64,000 nucleotides of DNA from Meghimatium bilineatum (GCA_034231615.1 CM067307.1:9411152-9475151), one strand, 5' to 3'; shown: positions 31,025-41,993, numbered from the stretch's first letter. Made by a program: numbers and translations. Notes: a model not told the origin generated them from the sequence alone.

Positions 31025-31490
31025 GGAAAGAAATGTTTAGAAAACATCTAATCAGTTGGAAAAACAACTTTTGGGGAACATATATCAGTGGATAGAAATG
31101 TTTTGGAAACAATTTTCAATGTTGAAAGAACGTTTTGGAAACATGTATCAATAGGAAGAAACATTTTGGAAATATGTATCAATAGGAAGAAACGTTTTGG
31201 AAACACGTATCAATAGGAAGAAACGTTTTGGAAACACTTATCAATAGGAAGAAACGTTTTGGAAATATGTATAAATAGGAAGAAACGTTTTGGAAACACG
31301 TATCAATAGGAAGAAACGTTTTGGAAACACGTATCAATAGGAAGAAACGTTTTGGAAACATGTATCAATAGGAAGAAACGTTTTGGAAACATGTATCAAT
31401 AGGAAGAAACGTTTTGGAAACATGTATCAGTGGTGAAGAAACGTTTTGGAAATATGTATTAGTAGAAAAAACTTATTTTGGAAAATATGA
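31025..31490. repeat. 31-bp minisatellite, block 3 (about 14 copies)
   Basis: AATAGGAAGAAACGTTTTGG followed by AAACATGTATC. It shares GAAGAAACGT(G/T)TTGGAAACAT with block 2, so the three blocks are one evolving array. Confidence 0.98.
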
Positions 31491-31697
31491 CATGGTAAAT
31501 GAGAGATAGGTCGAAAATTGGCCGTACTGAAGCCATGAAAGATACTGAAGAATCACTACTGCAAACACATACACCTATCCCAAACTTGGAGACATTTTCT
31601 GAAAGAATTGCATACTGATGAGAAATAGAGTCTTCTTGGCATGAAAGAAAACTGAACTATTTCCATCTCTAAGATCGAAACGAGTTGCTGCATATTT
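31491..31697. other. Unassigned DNA
   Basis: A unique spacer. Confidence 0.5.
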
Positions 31698-31710
31698 CGT
31701 AATGCTAGAG

Positions 31711-31845
31711 CATGCTAAAATCGGATGTGTCAGGCCAAAACGCGCAGATATCGCAGCAATGATGTAAACCATGACACAACGCATTCCGTTCTCCGGACTA
31801 CATCCTGCTAATCTGCAGGAATTTGTAAACGAACGCAGAAGAAGA
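31711..31845 (+). mobile_element. SINE-A copy, 5'-truncated, with TSD
   Basis: Flanked by CGTAATGCTAGAG (31698-31710) and CGTAATGCCAGAG (31846-31858), a 13-base duplication with one difference. The element starts at CATGCTAAAATCGGATGTGT, so about half of SINE-A is missing at the 5' end, and it closes with GAACGCAGAAGAAGA. Confidence 0.92.
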
Positions 31846-31858
31846 CGTAATGCCAGAG

Positions 31859-32096
31859 GATATAAACAAGCAGACAGATAAAAACAAACAAGCAATTAAG
31901 CACACATACAGACAAACAGACTTTTGTAAGTAACATAATACAATCTAATAAGTAAACCTAAATAAGAACTAATTCAACGTTTCTACATTCAAACATTCTT
32001 CATGAGTTCATATAACGAAAAAATATCACCCAAAATAATTCAATATTTAAAAAATATAATAAACCAAAATATGTGTATGCATCTTTGTTTGTCTGG
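31859..32096. other. Unassigned AT-rich DNA
   Basis: AAACAAACAAGC and ACACATACAGACA simple motifs; no gene. Confidence 0.5.
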
Positions 32097-32300
32097 CCTG
32101 GTATGTGGCGGCGTGGTACAGAGAGCGTCTGCGATGGTCAATGGACCAGGTTCAAATCACGCCACAGGCGATTGTGCATCCAGACGGTTCATAAAGCAAT
32201 GGCAAACTACTACACATATATATAGTGCCTGGAAATTCACTACAGCTACAGCATGCTGTGTTGATGGCTACGTCCTGAATAGGATACGCTACTAATTGCA
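32097..32300 (+). mobile_element. tRNA-derived SINE (SINE-C), second copy
   Basis: The head is GGCGGCGTGGTACAGAGAGC (A-box region) with GGTTCAAATCACGCC (B box). The body is AGGCGATTGTGCATCCAGAC, GGCAATGGCAAACTACTACA-like sequence, and GATGGCTACGTCCTGAATAG. All blocks line up with the minus-strand copy at 11825-12019. No clear TSD was found. Confidence 0.82.
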
Positions 32301-32812
32301 TTTTATTCTTCCTTGTAATCCACACAATATTTATCTTCTTCTCAATCCACAAAATATTTCTAAGTTCTTTCCTGATGTTTTCTATACCTTGTTAATTTAT
32401 TTGTATATACCCAAACAACGTGTAGTTGTCTACATTTGCTTGTTAATCGTGCATATTTAAGTAAATGCATTTTTGTAAATTCAAATATGACTCGTAACTT
32501 TAGCGCAGATGTGTAACAGTACTCCTGTTACCAAAGTAGGTCACAGTTACAATCTTGCATACGACAGATATTGATTCTAACATTACAGCTCTTTCCTATC
32601 CTTATATAAACGTACAACATTGACACGGCTGTTGTTATTTATAGAAGAGGTTCTCAAACTTTCTTTGTCCGGAGCACCCTTTTGGGACAAAATGTCTTCC
32701 GTGAACCTATGGACTTGAACAATACTTATCAACGTTCATCACGACTTACTTTAGTATATCTCTTTATATACTGTAATATATCTTATTATATACTGTAATA
32801 TATCTTATTATG
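32301..32812. other. Unassigned AT-rich DNA
   Basis: Unique except for a short TATACTGTAATATATCTTAT duplication near 32766-32812. Confidence 0.5.
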
Positions 32813-32814
32813 CC

Positions 32815-32985
32815 TAGTTCAATTAGTGGCATTTCTGTGTCAACGATCCCTAATTAGTAACATTTCTGTGTCAATTCTCCTAAATTAGTGTCATTTCTGT
32901 GTTAACTCTCACCAATTAGCGACATTTCTGTGTCAATTCTCCCCAATTATTAACATTTCTGTGTCAATCCTCCCCAAATAGTGAC
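32815..32985. repeat. 31-bp tandem repeat, 5-6 copies
   Basis: AATTAGTGACATTTCTGTGT followed by CAATTCTCCCC, 31 bases with substitutions. Confidence 0.93.
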
Positions 32986-33945
32986 ATTAAATGGTTGAGA
33001 AATCACCTCAAGACAATATGTGGTTGAGAAATCACCTCTAGACAATATGTGGTTGCGAAATCACCTCTAGACAATATGTGGTTGAGAAATCACCTCTAGA
33101 CAATATGTGGTTGAGAAATCACCTCTAGACAATATGTGGTTGAGAAATCACCTCTAGACAATATGTGGTTGAGAAATCACCTCTAGACAATATGTGGTTG
33201 AGAAATCACCTCTAGACAATATGTGGTTGAGAAATCACCTCTAGACAATATGTGGTTGAGAAATCACCTCTAGACAATATATGGTTGAGAAATCACCTCT
33301 AGACAATATGTGGTTGCGAAATCACCTCTAGACAATATGTGGTTGAGAAATCACCTCTAGACAATATGTGGTTGAGAAATCACCTCTAGACAATATATGG
33401 TTGAGAAATCACCTCTAGACAATATATGGTTGAGAAATCACCTCTAGACAATATGTGGTTGCGAAATCACCTCTAGACAATATGTGGTTGAGAAATCACC
33501 TCTAGACAATATGTGGTTGAGAAATCACCTCTAGACAATATATGGTTGAGAAATCACCTCTAGAAAATATGTGGTTGAGAAATCACCTCCAGACAATATG
33601 TGGTTGAGAAATCACCTCTAGACAATATGTGGTTGAGAAATCCCCTCTAGACAATATGTGGTTGAGAAATCACCTCTAGACAATATGTGGTCGAGAAATC
33701 ACGTCTAGACAATATGTGGATGAGAAATCACCTCTAGACAAAAGGTGGTTGAGAAATCACATCTAGACCTCTAGACAATATGTGGTTGAAAAATCACCTC
33801 TAGACAATATGTGGTTGAGAAAACAACTAGACAATATGTGGTTGAGAAATAACCTCTAGACAATATGTGATTGATAAATCATCTCTAGACAATATGTGGT
33901 TGAGAAAACTACTCAAGACAATATGTGGTTGACGAACCACCTTTG
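32986..33945. repeat. 31-bp minisatellite, about 31 copies
   Basis: TGTGGTTGAGAAATCACCTC followed by TAGACAATA. It is very homogeneous to about 33640, then increasingly mutated to the right. Every unit carries TCTAGA. Confidence 0.99.
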
Positions 33946-34238
33946 GATAATATTTGACAACAGAGATAATATCAATAGTTAGACAGTGTACCTTTAGACA
34001 ATATAGATTGTCTTTGGCAATATAGACCTAGACAATATAGACCTAGACAATATAGACCTAGACAATATAGACCTAGACAATAGAGACCTAGACAATATAT
34101 ATCATTATAGAGACAATATAAATCACTACATCTAGACAATGCAGATAATTGGATACTTTTTAACTTAGCTTGACAATATAGATAGCTATGCCTCTATATA
34201 TAATAAAGCTAGATAATATATATATATATATAATCAAG
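33946..34238. repeat. GACAATATAGACCTA degenerate repeat
   Basis: 15-base units (AGACAATATAGACCT) about six times near 34018-34100, then looser versions and a short (TA)n. It probably descends from the neighbouring 31-bp array, whose end reads TAGACAATAT. Confidence 0.85.
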
Positions 34239-34239
34239 T

Positions 34240-34625
34240 GCCGTCGTCGCAACGAAGGTTGGCTGTGAAAGACCTCTAACATCCCATGTCTCTTGTTTTG
34301 GTGGTGCACTCTGCTAGACTGTAACCTGTCCATCTTTCGATATTACACTCCCACTTGTATCTCTGTCTACCTCTTTCTAGCTTACCTTCGACTCTACCCT
34401 CTAGTAAGATCTTCAACAAGGTGTCATGTCTTTTATGTGCCCAAATTATATTTTATTTGCTTGATCTTTATTTCCTTTAATAATTCTTTCTTCATATTAA
34501 GTGTTGTTAGAGCCTCTTTATTTGTTTTCATCTCTTTCCATGATGTTCTCCCTATTCCTCTATAGATCAACATCTGAAAGGCATCAATGATGTCTTCTAA
34601 TTGTTTATTGTCCATGTTTCTGAGT
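34240..34625 (-). mobile_element. LINE 3' end, YADD-family relative
   Basis: The minus strand reads 'MDNKQLEDIIDAFQMLIYRG' and 'IGRTSWKEMKTNKEALTTLN' in a 60-codon frame. After a shift come 'HLVEDLTRGRVEGKLERGRQ' and 'RYKWECNIERWTGYSLAECT'. This is the 'EAFE MW..RRMLRISW..  ...GRI.GKR.RGRQR' region of mollusc LINEs. It is a dead fragment with no RT core. Confidence 0.72.
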
Positions 34626-34835
34626 CATACATTAACATATAATAGATATAACATTTTATAATACTAATTGGGGTGCAAAGAGTCTCGCATTGCTCTCGTG
34701 TGGAGCCAGGGTTAGCAGATATCCAAGATCATAAAAGTACCTCACCGTGGTGCACCCTGGAAGCAGAAATACAGCTGCTCTTGCTGTATTTCTGGCCACC
34801 ACTATTAGACCAAGGCACCATCTTGAACCAGAAGC

Positions 34836-34838
<3 letters not shown>
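34626..34838. other. Unassigned DNA
   Basis: Less AT-rich, and CAGAAATACAGCTGCTCTTG...GCTGTATTTCTGG forms a small inverted repeat near 34764-34797. The identity of the repeat is unknown. Confidence 0.4.

Positions 34839-34839
<1 letters not shown>

Positions 34840-34930
<91 letters not shown>
34840..34930. repeat. (TA)n microsatellite
   Basis: About 45 uninterrupted TA units. Confidence 0.98.
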
Positions 34931-34931
<1 letters not shown>

Positions 34932-34974
34932 TTTTTATCTTAGCTAGATAATATATATTTTTAGAATATACCAC

Positions 34975-35175
34975 CAATCTCTTGAATGGATACATATAGG
35001 CAAAAGAGCCAGGTGTAGACCAAAAGAAACACTCAGAAGAACAATACTTCCAGAAAGTAAAACAATCAATATCCAAACTATTCAAGAACTGCACAGAATA
35101 GCTTCGAACAGACAGAATTGGAGAGATCTGACCCCTGCCCTATGTGATAACTTCATCGCAAAAGGAAAAATTAAA
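34975..35175 (+). mobile_element. LINE 3' terminal fragment (NWRDLT tail family)
   Basis: The plus strand reads 'LEWIHIGKRARCRPKETLRR', 'TILPESKTINIQTIQELHRI' and 'ASNRQNWRDLTPALCDNFIA' ending KGK. It is the same C-terminus as 40777-41168 and 38115-38415. Only the last 65 or so codons remain, followed by an AT-rich tail. Confidence 0.85.
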
Positions 35176-35189
35176 TATATATATATATA

Positions 35190-35330
35190 TATATTTAGCT
35201 TTAGACAATATAGATCTAGACAGTATATAGACACTATAAATCAATCTATAGACACTATAAATCAATCTATAGACAATATGAATCAATATCTCTAGAAACT
35301 ATAGATAATTGGATAATTTATACGTAGCTG
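35190..35330. repeat. Degenerate AGACACTATAAATCAATCTAT repeat
   Basis: 21-base units, about four, next to a short (TA)n at 35174-35192. Confidence 0.8.
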
Positions 35331-36435
35331 AAACATAATGTCGAATACAGCAATGCTCTGACTAGAGCATATGATTTAAAGCACCGCCGCAGTCTTTTAG
35401 GAGTAGGAATCTTCTATGTGAAAAATGTTTCTTAGACTATTTCCCTCCCTCTTCGCACAGACAAAAACGGCTCAAATGGCTTGTAGATCTGGAGGAGGGA
35501 ATGCGAGTGGAGTAGAAATTTCAAAACAAACCTTACAATTTAAAAAAGTATTCAAAATAAAATGCTTGACACTAAATTAACTGAAATAAATTTACATATT
35601 ACTTAACGGGAATAATCGAGAGTATTCAGGAAAAAAGCTGGAAAAACAAGTATGTCAGATAATTCAATTATATAGAGTTATAAACGACTCCGATATCAAA
35701 CGTAGAATAAATAACAGTTATTTCTATAAAACAGAAAACATGACATGCAGGTAAACAGTGATGGCGAAGCAATCAGATGGAAGTACTTGTTAACATACTA
35801 GACAATGCATGTTGTTTATGGTGGTCATTTATGTTGGAAACTGTGTTGTTGTGATTGTACTTGGGTATATTACAGTGCGATCGTTTATAGCGCATACTTT
35901 TATAACAAAATTTCCCAATATAAGACGAAAAAGAAAGAAACGCTCAACCATTCTCCGTTTCCTGTCTTGAAAAATTGTACTAAAAATTGTACTAAAAATT
36001 GTACTATTTTTAAGCTTAGGGGGAGGGGAATTATGTGTATAGATTACGTCAACAATTAAGGGATGGGGGTGGGAACAATTTAAAAAGTTGTTGTCAAGTG
36101 TCAGAGGGGGTTAACAAAAGTTATCGTCAACAATGCTGTTGTATACACTAACGAAATTATTTGAATTTGAAATTTTTCAAAATAAAGTTGTAAAACAAAT
36201 TAGTTAGTTTTCCGTAATTTTTTTTTGTAGCATTTTTATTCTAATGTTTTAATAGGCGGGGATTAATATTTCTTTTGTAACATAATCAAGCAAAAAGGGA
36301 GGAAGCTCTGAATTTGTAAATGCTTTTGACAAGTGGGGAGGTGGTAAAAAATTGGCACAAAATGGTTGACTATGATCTTGCTAGGTAATGTTAAATTTCG
36401 TGTTGGTCAGCCCATCGGAGCTTGAAATTGATTGT
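35331..36435. other. Unassigned AT-rich DNA
   Basis: Mostly unique. AAAATTGTACTAAAAATTGT (three short units) occurs near 35970-36008. The 84-codon frame at 35805 has no recognisable domain. Confidence 0.5.
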
Positions 36436-36439
36436 TATC

Positions 36440-36580
36440 TTTGTCCGAATCATGAATCTTGAGATCTGTTAGCACAGAAGAACAAGAACAAAATCATGAA
36501 TCTTGAGATCTGTTAGCACAGAAGAACAAGAACAAAATCATGAATCTTGAGATCTGTTAGCACAGATGAACAAGAACAAA
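36440..36580. repeat. About 53-bp tandem repeat, 3 copies
   Basis: AAATCATGAATCTTGAGATC then TGTTAGCACAGAAGAACAAG recurs three times. Confidence 0.93.
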
Positions 36581-36711
36581 ATCTTCCAAAACCGACAGAA
36601 GCTTTAGAACGCAACACAAAAAGGACGAATGACTCGCCCTTTGAAAATAAAACCGAACGGTAATAGAAATAATGAATATGATCTTGGTAGGTAATGTTAA
36701 CTTTCTTGTTA

Positions 36712-36780
36712 GCTTGTAGGTAACTTGCTTGTAGGTAACTTGCTTGTAGGTAACTTGCTTGTAGGTAACTTGCTTGCACA
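36712..36780. repeat. 15-bp tandem repeat, 4-5 copies
   Basis: TTGTAGGTAACTTGC repeated. Confidence 0.95.
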
Positions 36781-36789
36781 GTAGATAAT

Positions 36790-37395
36790 GTTTATGACAT
36801 GCTTGCACAGCAATATGACAATATGATAACCAAATTAAGACCAAGAAATTAAGATGAAGCTGATAGATAAACTAAATAATATCAATAAACAAAGATCAAC
36901 AAACTAATATCAACAAAATAAGATAATTAAAATAAGAGAAACAAATTAAGAGCAACAATAAATTGTTGAAAACTAAGGTCAACAAAATAGGATCAAATAA
37001 CTAAAATCAACAAACTAAGATAAGCAAACTAAGATCAAGCAGATACCATCAACAAAATAAGATCAAAAGAGGAAGAACAAAATATGTTCAACAACTAAGA
37101 TCAACAAGTTAAGATCCACAACTTTTAATTAGCAAAAACTAAGAACAACAAAAGGGAGGTCAACAATGATTAAAAAATAAGATCAACAAACTAAGATTAA
37201 GAAAATAAGATTAATTAAATACGATTAATAAAACAAGATCAATAAAATAGGATCGACAATATATCAACAAACTAATCTACAAAATACGATCAACCAAATA
37301 ATATCAAGCAAATGACATCACCAAATAAGATCTACAACAAAAAAGACCAACAAAAGAACACAAAAATAAGATTAACAGAATAATCCCAACAATGT
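36790..37395. repeat. Degenerate AAGATCAACAAA repeat
   Basis: Six hundred bases of loosely repeated AACTAAGATCAACAAAATA motifs without stable period; likely an old array. Confidence 0.75.
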
Positions 37396-37718
37396 ACTGA
37401 CCATTATAATAAATACATCCATTGGCCATGCTACTCTGAACAGGAGCTCAACGAATGGTAGATGTATCGCTTCCTTCCCAACGGCAGAAACATGGACGCA
37501 CAACTAGAAATGAGGGACAGGGACCCGTCCTGATGCACGCTCGTATTGATTGGCGCGCCACTGACGCACTGACTAGATGCCAGGGCGCGCTGCTTGCAGT
37601 CTGTTATTGAACGCTACTGAAATAGGCTTTCGTGTTTTCCATTGTGTGTGTGCTTTTTTTAGTCTGAGGTTGTAGAGAGGAAGGGAGTGACTTGTTAGTG
37701 TGTGTGTTTGTGTGTGTT
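37396..37718. other. Unassigned, locally GC-richer unique block
   Basis: 37420-37600 is distinctly less AT-rich than its surroundings (for example GGGACAGGGACCCGTCCTGA, TTGGCGCGCCACTGACGCAC). It lies upstream of the channel exon in transcription direction, so a 5' UTR exon or promoter is conceivable, but nothing proves it. Confidence 0.3.
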
Positions 37719-37736
37719 GGGGGGGGGGGGGGGGAG
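37719..37736. repeat. G homopolymer run
   Basis: About 17 consecutive G residues after a TGTGTGTTTGTGTGTG stretch. Confidence 0.95.
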
Positions 37737-37914
37737 AGAATTAGATAGGAGGAACTTGAAGGGCATTATTATTATTTTTTATTTTAGATGTACGGAATGG
37801 AATTAGATGTTTAGGAGAGGGCGAGCATGCCGGTATGATTATAAAGAGAATTAGGAATTTCTGCGCAAGATTACATTAGGATGAGATCGTCATTGGATTT
37901 TACAAGATTAATTG

Positions 37915-38100
37915 ATATGTAGATAGGTAAGTATGTGGAGGTACGTAAGTAGAAAGAAATATATAGATAGGTAAGTAGGTTTGTAGGTAGGTATGCAAAT
38001 ATATAGACAAATATGTAAGTAGGTAGAGGTATGTAGGTAGATATGTAAATATATAAGTAGAAAGGTGGGGGAGTAGTTAAATATATAGATAGTTATATAT
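37915..38100. repeat. Degenerate GTAGGTA/GATAGGTAAG repeat
   Basis: GATAGGTAAGTA and GTAGGTAGGTATG motifs without a fixed period. Confidence 0.8.
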
Positions 38101-38114
38101 ACATATATTAATTA

Positions 38115-38415
38115 ATTCAATTATTGATTTTCCTTTGGCGCTGAAGTTAGCGCATAGGGCAGAGGTCAGGTCTCTCTATTTCTGTCTGTTCAAAGATATT
38201 CTATTAAGTTCTTGAATAGTATGAATATTGATTGTTTTAATTTCTCTAAGTATTGTTCTTCTGAGTGTTTCCTTTGGTCTACCTCAGGCTCTTCTGCCTG
38301 TTGGTATCCATGCATTGGAGATTGGTGGTGTATTCTGTTATTGTCTGAGCGTAGGACATGTCCGATTCAAGACCAACTGCGTTATCTAATAATATCTGTG
38401 ATGTAGTTGTGATGT
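38115..38415 (-). mobile_element. LINE 3' terminal fragment (NWRDLT tail family)
   Basis: The minus strand reads 'WIPTGRRA*GRPKETLRRTI', 'LREIKTINIHTIQELNRISL' and 'NRQK*RDLTSALCANFSAKG'. It is homologous to 34975 and 40777, with stops. Confidence 0.82.
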
Positions 38416-38440
38416 GTCTCTTCTCTGATTTTTTCGTTCG

Positions 38441-38506
<66 letters not shown>

Positions 38507-38510
38507 TAGT
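38441..38510. repeat. (TA)n(GA)n compound microsatellite
   Basis: About 20 TA units followed by about 12 GA units. Confidence 0.97.
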
Positions 38511-38519
38511 TAGTGTGTT

Positions 38520-38670
38520 CCTTTCGTGCCGCAAGCGACACATAGGGCAGAGGTGTTGGTTCTCCACATGATGTGGTCCGCTGCCTGCAGCTTTAGTTCC
38601 TGGATGGTCTTACAGCCTATTAATTCCCTTTTATTTAAGAATGTTGTTTTTAAGGGTTGTTTTATGTCTT
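38520..38670 (-). mobile_element. LINE 3' terminal fragment, divergent relative
   Basis: The minus strand reads 'KEDIKQPLKTTFLNKRELIG', 'CKTIQELKLQAADHIMWRTN' and 'TSALCVACGTKGT'. The layout (ETL..TI/L..., TIQEL, W...TSALC) is that of the neighbouring NWRDLT family, but the sequence differs, so this is a separate lineage. Confidence 0.65.
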
Positions 38671-38682
38671 CCTCTTTTTTGA

Positions 38683-38710
38683 AAGAGAGAGAGAGAGAGA
38701 GAGAGAGAGG
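38683..38710. repeat. (GA)n microsatellite
   Basis: About 13 GA units. Confidence 0.95.
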
Positions 38711-39000
38711 AGTTAAAGATAAATAGATAGATAGGTATACTGACAGATAGATAGACAGACAGAGAAAGACAGAATTAGATCAACACTTAGATCAGATAGG
38801 TATATAATTATATAGACAGATTTGTAGGTAGGTATATAGACAGATAGGTATGCTATGTAAATATTTGTATACTTAGGTTGGTGGGTAGGTAGGCATGCAG
38901 ACATATAGACACAACGACAGGTAGATAGATAATTTGATAGCTGGATAGGTTGGTATATAGGTTGATGGATAGATCGAGCGATCTACTATATTCAGGGCTT
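38711..39000. repeat. Degenerate GATA/GTAGGTA-rich sequence
   Basis: GATAGATAGG, GACAGACAGA and GTAGGTAGG motifs. Confidence 0.75.
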
Positions 39001-39024
39001 GTCGAGTAGTAGCATATATATACG

Positions 39025-39190
39025 AGTATATATCCTTTTCAGGACTTGGTGTTTAGTAGCATGTTGTATTGAGAACTTTGAGTTTAGTAGCATATCCTAT
39101 TCAGGACTTGGCGTTTAGTAGAATATGATATTCATGACTTAGTGTTTAGTAGCATGTCGTATTGAGAACTTGGGGTTTAGTAGAAAGCCA
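39025..39190. repeat. 31-bp tandem repeat, about 5 copies
   Basis: ACTTGGTGTTTAGTAGCATA followed by TCCTATTCAGG at 31 bases with changes. Confidence 0.88.
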
Positions 39191-39340
39191 TATGTAGGGT
39201 CTAGCAATCAACCCAGTAGTATGTAGGGCCTAGCAATGAACCCAGTACTATGTAGGACCTAGCAATCAACCCAGTATTATGTAGGACCTAGCAATCAACC
39301 CTGTACTATGTAGGTCCTAACAATCAACCCAGTACTGAAA
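39191..39340. repeat. 29-bp tandem repeat, 5 copies
   Basis: TATGTAGGACCTAGCAATCA followed by ACCCAGTAC. Confidence 0.95.
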
Positions 39341-40105
39341 CGATATAAATGTTGAAAATGCATCGAGAATTATTGAGATTTAATTGTACTCTGGTTACTC
39401 CATATGTGTTCTGTCCCGTAAAATAACGGCACTTCTTCGCCTGTCCCGAATATCACTCAGAGATCCATTCGTAGCTTGTAGCTATGTAGCAACAACTTAA
39501 ACATCATCGTTTCCAGTAGAAGACCTATTTGTTACAGTACTAAGAAATTCAGCCTTTTAAAATAACGCTTTTTACTATTCCTGTGACTTTTATTTATCTG
39601 TCACATAACGTATTATCATATTAACCAATGAAAATCGAGGAAAAAAATCAATCTGTCATTAAGAAGGCTGGATCTATAGGCCTTTATTGGTGATGATCCC
39701 GTGTCAAGTGATTATCCCCAGGTATCCACGGTTCTCTCGATGTATCTCAGAAATACTCATTTTTGTATACAAGCCATGAGAAACTACAAATCAACTACGC
39801 TACTGGGATCCACCCAAACTCAGTTGTCACCGACAGAGTACTACAGACCTTCCAGCTGAGTTAATGGTTTATTTACTGAATAATGAGCTGAATTAATTAG
39901 CTGAATAACGTTTCTTACGTTTTTAATGATTGTTGGGCATTTGATTGATCGCTATTTACATACTTGGAGTCGCATGCCAAAAATATCCAAGGCCGACCAA
40001 TAGAAAACGCGCAGATCAGAAACTAGTTCATGTATACGTTATAGTTGACAGGTCTCCTAAACCGCCGACGGTCTCGGTTTTTACAACCAAGCACTTTATT
40101 TTAAT
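39341..40105. other. Unassigned DNA
   Basis: Unique. ACTTGGAGTCGCATGCC at about 39962 resembles short stretches near 15980 (GAAGTCGCATGTT) and 59820 (ACTTGGAGTCGCC), so a dispersed repeat may be present. No gene. Confidence 0.45.
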
Positions 40106-40107
40106 CA

Positions 40108-40255
40108 GTATTCTTCTTCTTCATCGTTCATTCTCAGAATCCCACTGCATATCTCTTATAGCAGGAAACACGGGTGTAGTCCATGAATGGACATACGTTG
40201 TGTCGCCGTTTTATTTTCGCCAATGACCCGACACATCCGTCTTTGGCGGATTATC
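40108..40255 (-). mobile_element. SINE-B copy, minus strand
   Basis: TTCTTCTTCATCGTTCATTC (tail), GTAGTCCATGAATGGACATA, CGTTGTGTCGCCGTTTTATT and CCGACACATCCGTCTTTGGC match the reverse complement of SINE-B. Confidence 0.85.
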
Positions 40256-40479
40256 ATTAGTGATTTTCTAGATAAAATGTATACGTTCTGTACGTTTCAT
40301 TGCTTTTGTGCCTTTCAATATGCACACTTATCTGATGCGGTGAATGAACCAACAAACACAGAAGAACGATACAAAAATATGTCAGGTCATCGCGTGAAAA
40401 GACACATAACATTAAGATTGACTATATCATTTTTCGGAGCAGACAAGGGTGAAATGACGATGTCAATACTGAATTAACG

Positions 40480-40737
40480 TATACCAATTTGGATATATTA
40501 TGATTAAAATATTACGTTTTTTACGATATATTATGATTAAATTGTTACGTTTTTCAATTAAATATGCCACTATCAAGTACATTTGTGACGACAAAATTAA
40601 CGTGTTTCAAGTAAATATGTCACGACTAAATTAACGTGCTTTCAAAAAAATATGTCACGAATAAATTAACGTGTTTTCAAGTATATATGTCATGACTAGA
40701 GTAACATGTTTTGAAATAAATAGGCAAAATGTTATGA
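40480..40737. repeat. About 36-bp tandem repeat, left half (6 copies)
   Basis: AAATTAACGTGTTTTCAAGT followed by AAATATGTCACGATT. The same unit resumes at 41183 beyond a LINE insertion. Confidence 0.9.
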
Positions 40738-40807
40738 TTCTCGAAACTCAGTAATTTCTTTTCTGAAGCTCTTTATCTTCGGAAAAGAAATTACTGAGTT
40801 TCGAGAA
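40738..40807. repeat. Near-perfect hairpin, 31-bp arms, 8-base loop
   Basis: Arms 40738-40768 (TTCTCGAAACTCAGTAATTT...) and 40777-40807 (...AAATTACTGAGTTTCGAGAA) differ at one position. The right arm belongs to the LINE that follows, so the left arm is an inverted copy of its 5' end. Confidence 0.97.
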
Positions 40808-41168
40808 CAAATGTCTTCGTAAGATAACTAACACCCATTGGAGTGAATTCAAATCGAATGATAAAATCAGAGAGGAGACACATCAAAATTTCATCACAGA
40901 TGTTATCAGAAAACGCCGTTGGTCCTACATCGGGCATGTCCTACGCGCAGACACCAACAGAATACACCACAAATCTATTGAATTGATACCTACAGGCAAA
41001 AGAGCAAGGGGTAGACCAAAAGAAACACTCAAAAGAACAATACTTAAAGAAAGTAAAACAACCAATATTCATACTATTCAAGAACTGCACAGAATAGCTT
41101 TGAACATACAGAATTGGAGAGATCTGACCTCTGCCATATGCGCTAACTTCAGCGAAAAAGGAAAATGA
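40777..41168 (+). mobile_element. LINE 3' fragment (NWRDLT tail family), best copy
   Basis: The plus strand reads 'NKCLRKITNTHWSEFKSNDK', 'IREETHQNFITDVIRKRRWS', 'YIGHVLRADTNRIHHKSIEL' and then the tail 'RARGRPKETLKRTILKESKT', ending 'NWRDLTSAICANFSEKGK' and a stop. A GAAT tetranucleotide tail (41165-41182) is the usual simple-repeat 3' end of such LINEs. It is truncated to the last 130 or so codons and is inserted inside a 36-bp minisatellite. Confidence 0.9.
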
Positions 41169-41182
41169 ATGAATGAATGAAT

Positions 41183-41270
41183 GTCATGATTAAAGTAACG
41201 TCTTTTCAAATAAATATGTCACGATTAAAACGTATTTTCAAGTAAATATGTCATGTAAATACGTCTTAAC
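41183..41270. repeat. About 36-bp tandem repeat, right half
   Basis: ATGTCATGATTAAAGTAACG and ATGTCACGATTAAAACGTAT continue the array at 40480-40737. Confidence 0.85.
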
Positions 41271-41590
41271 AAGAGGCGCAACACAGCATTTATAATGTTC
41301 CTCATACGTACGCAAAAATATATAAATAAACAAGTGCGCATGTCAAGATTAGAATTGATATTTCTCCTGACAGATACTTATGGGGTGCTACACAAAACTA
41401 TACAAGCCGGCATGGCACACAATGCTGGATCAAATTTACATTCTAGCAGTCTATTCCTATTAAAAATTTGCGGAGAACGTCCCTGACGTCAATTCCAAAC
41501 AGCGCTCGGACATTCATGACGTCAAAGAGATTATAAAATGTGCTTGATAATATTTGTCCGGACTAGATATCGGACACGGTGTGGGTGGGG
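41271..41590. other. Unassigned DNA
   Basis: Unique; a 63-codon frame with no domain. Confidence 0.5.
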
Positions 41591-41597
41591 TTGTTAG

Positions 41598-41975
41598 GGA
41601 ATATGTCCTGCTGTGGCAGACTCGTAAAATGTTAGAAAATATGTCCTGCTTTGACAGACTCGTAAAATGTTAGAAAATATGTCCTACTGTGGCAGACTCG
41701 TAAAATATTAGAAAATATGTCCTGCTTTAGCAGACGCATAAAATGTTAGAAAATATGTCCTGCTTTGACAGACTCATAAAATGTTAGAAAATATGTCCTG
41801 CTTTGACAGACTCGTAAAATGTTAGAAAATATGTCCTGCTGTTTTAGCAGACGCATAAAATATTAGAAAATATGTCCTGATTTGGCATACTCGTAAAATG
41901 TTAGAAAATATATTCCGCTTTGGCATATTCATAAAATGTTAGAAAATATGTCACACTCTGACAGACTCATAAAAT
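41598..41975. repeat. 38-39-bp minisatellite, about 10 copies
   Basis: TGTTAGAAAATATGTCCTGC followed by TTTGACAGACTCGTAAAA. Confidence 0.97.
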
Positions 41976-41993
41976 GTAAACTCATATTTTATG

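Noticed and set aside
32986-33945. A regular 31-bp repeat resembling a CRISPR array
   Set aside because: Units are directly adjacent without unique spacers, and the context is animal DNA. It is a minisatellite.
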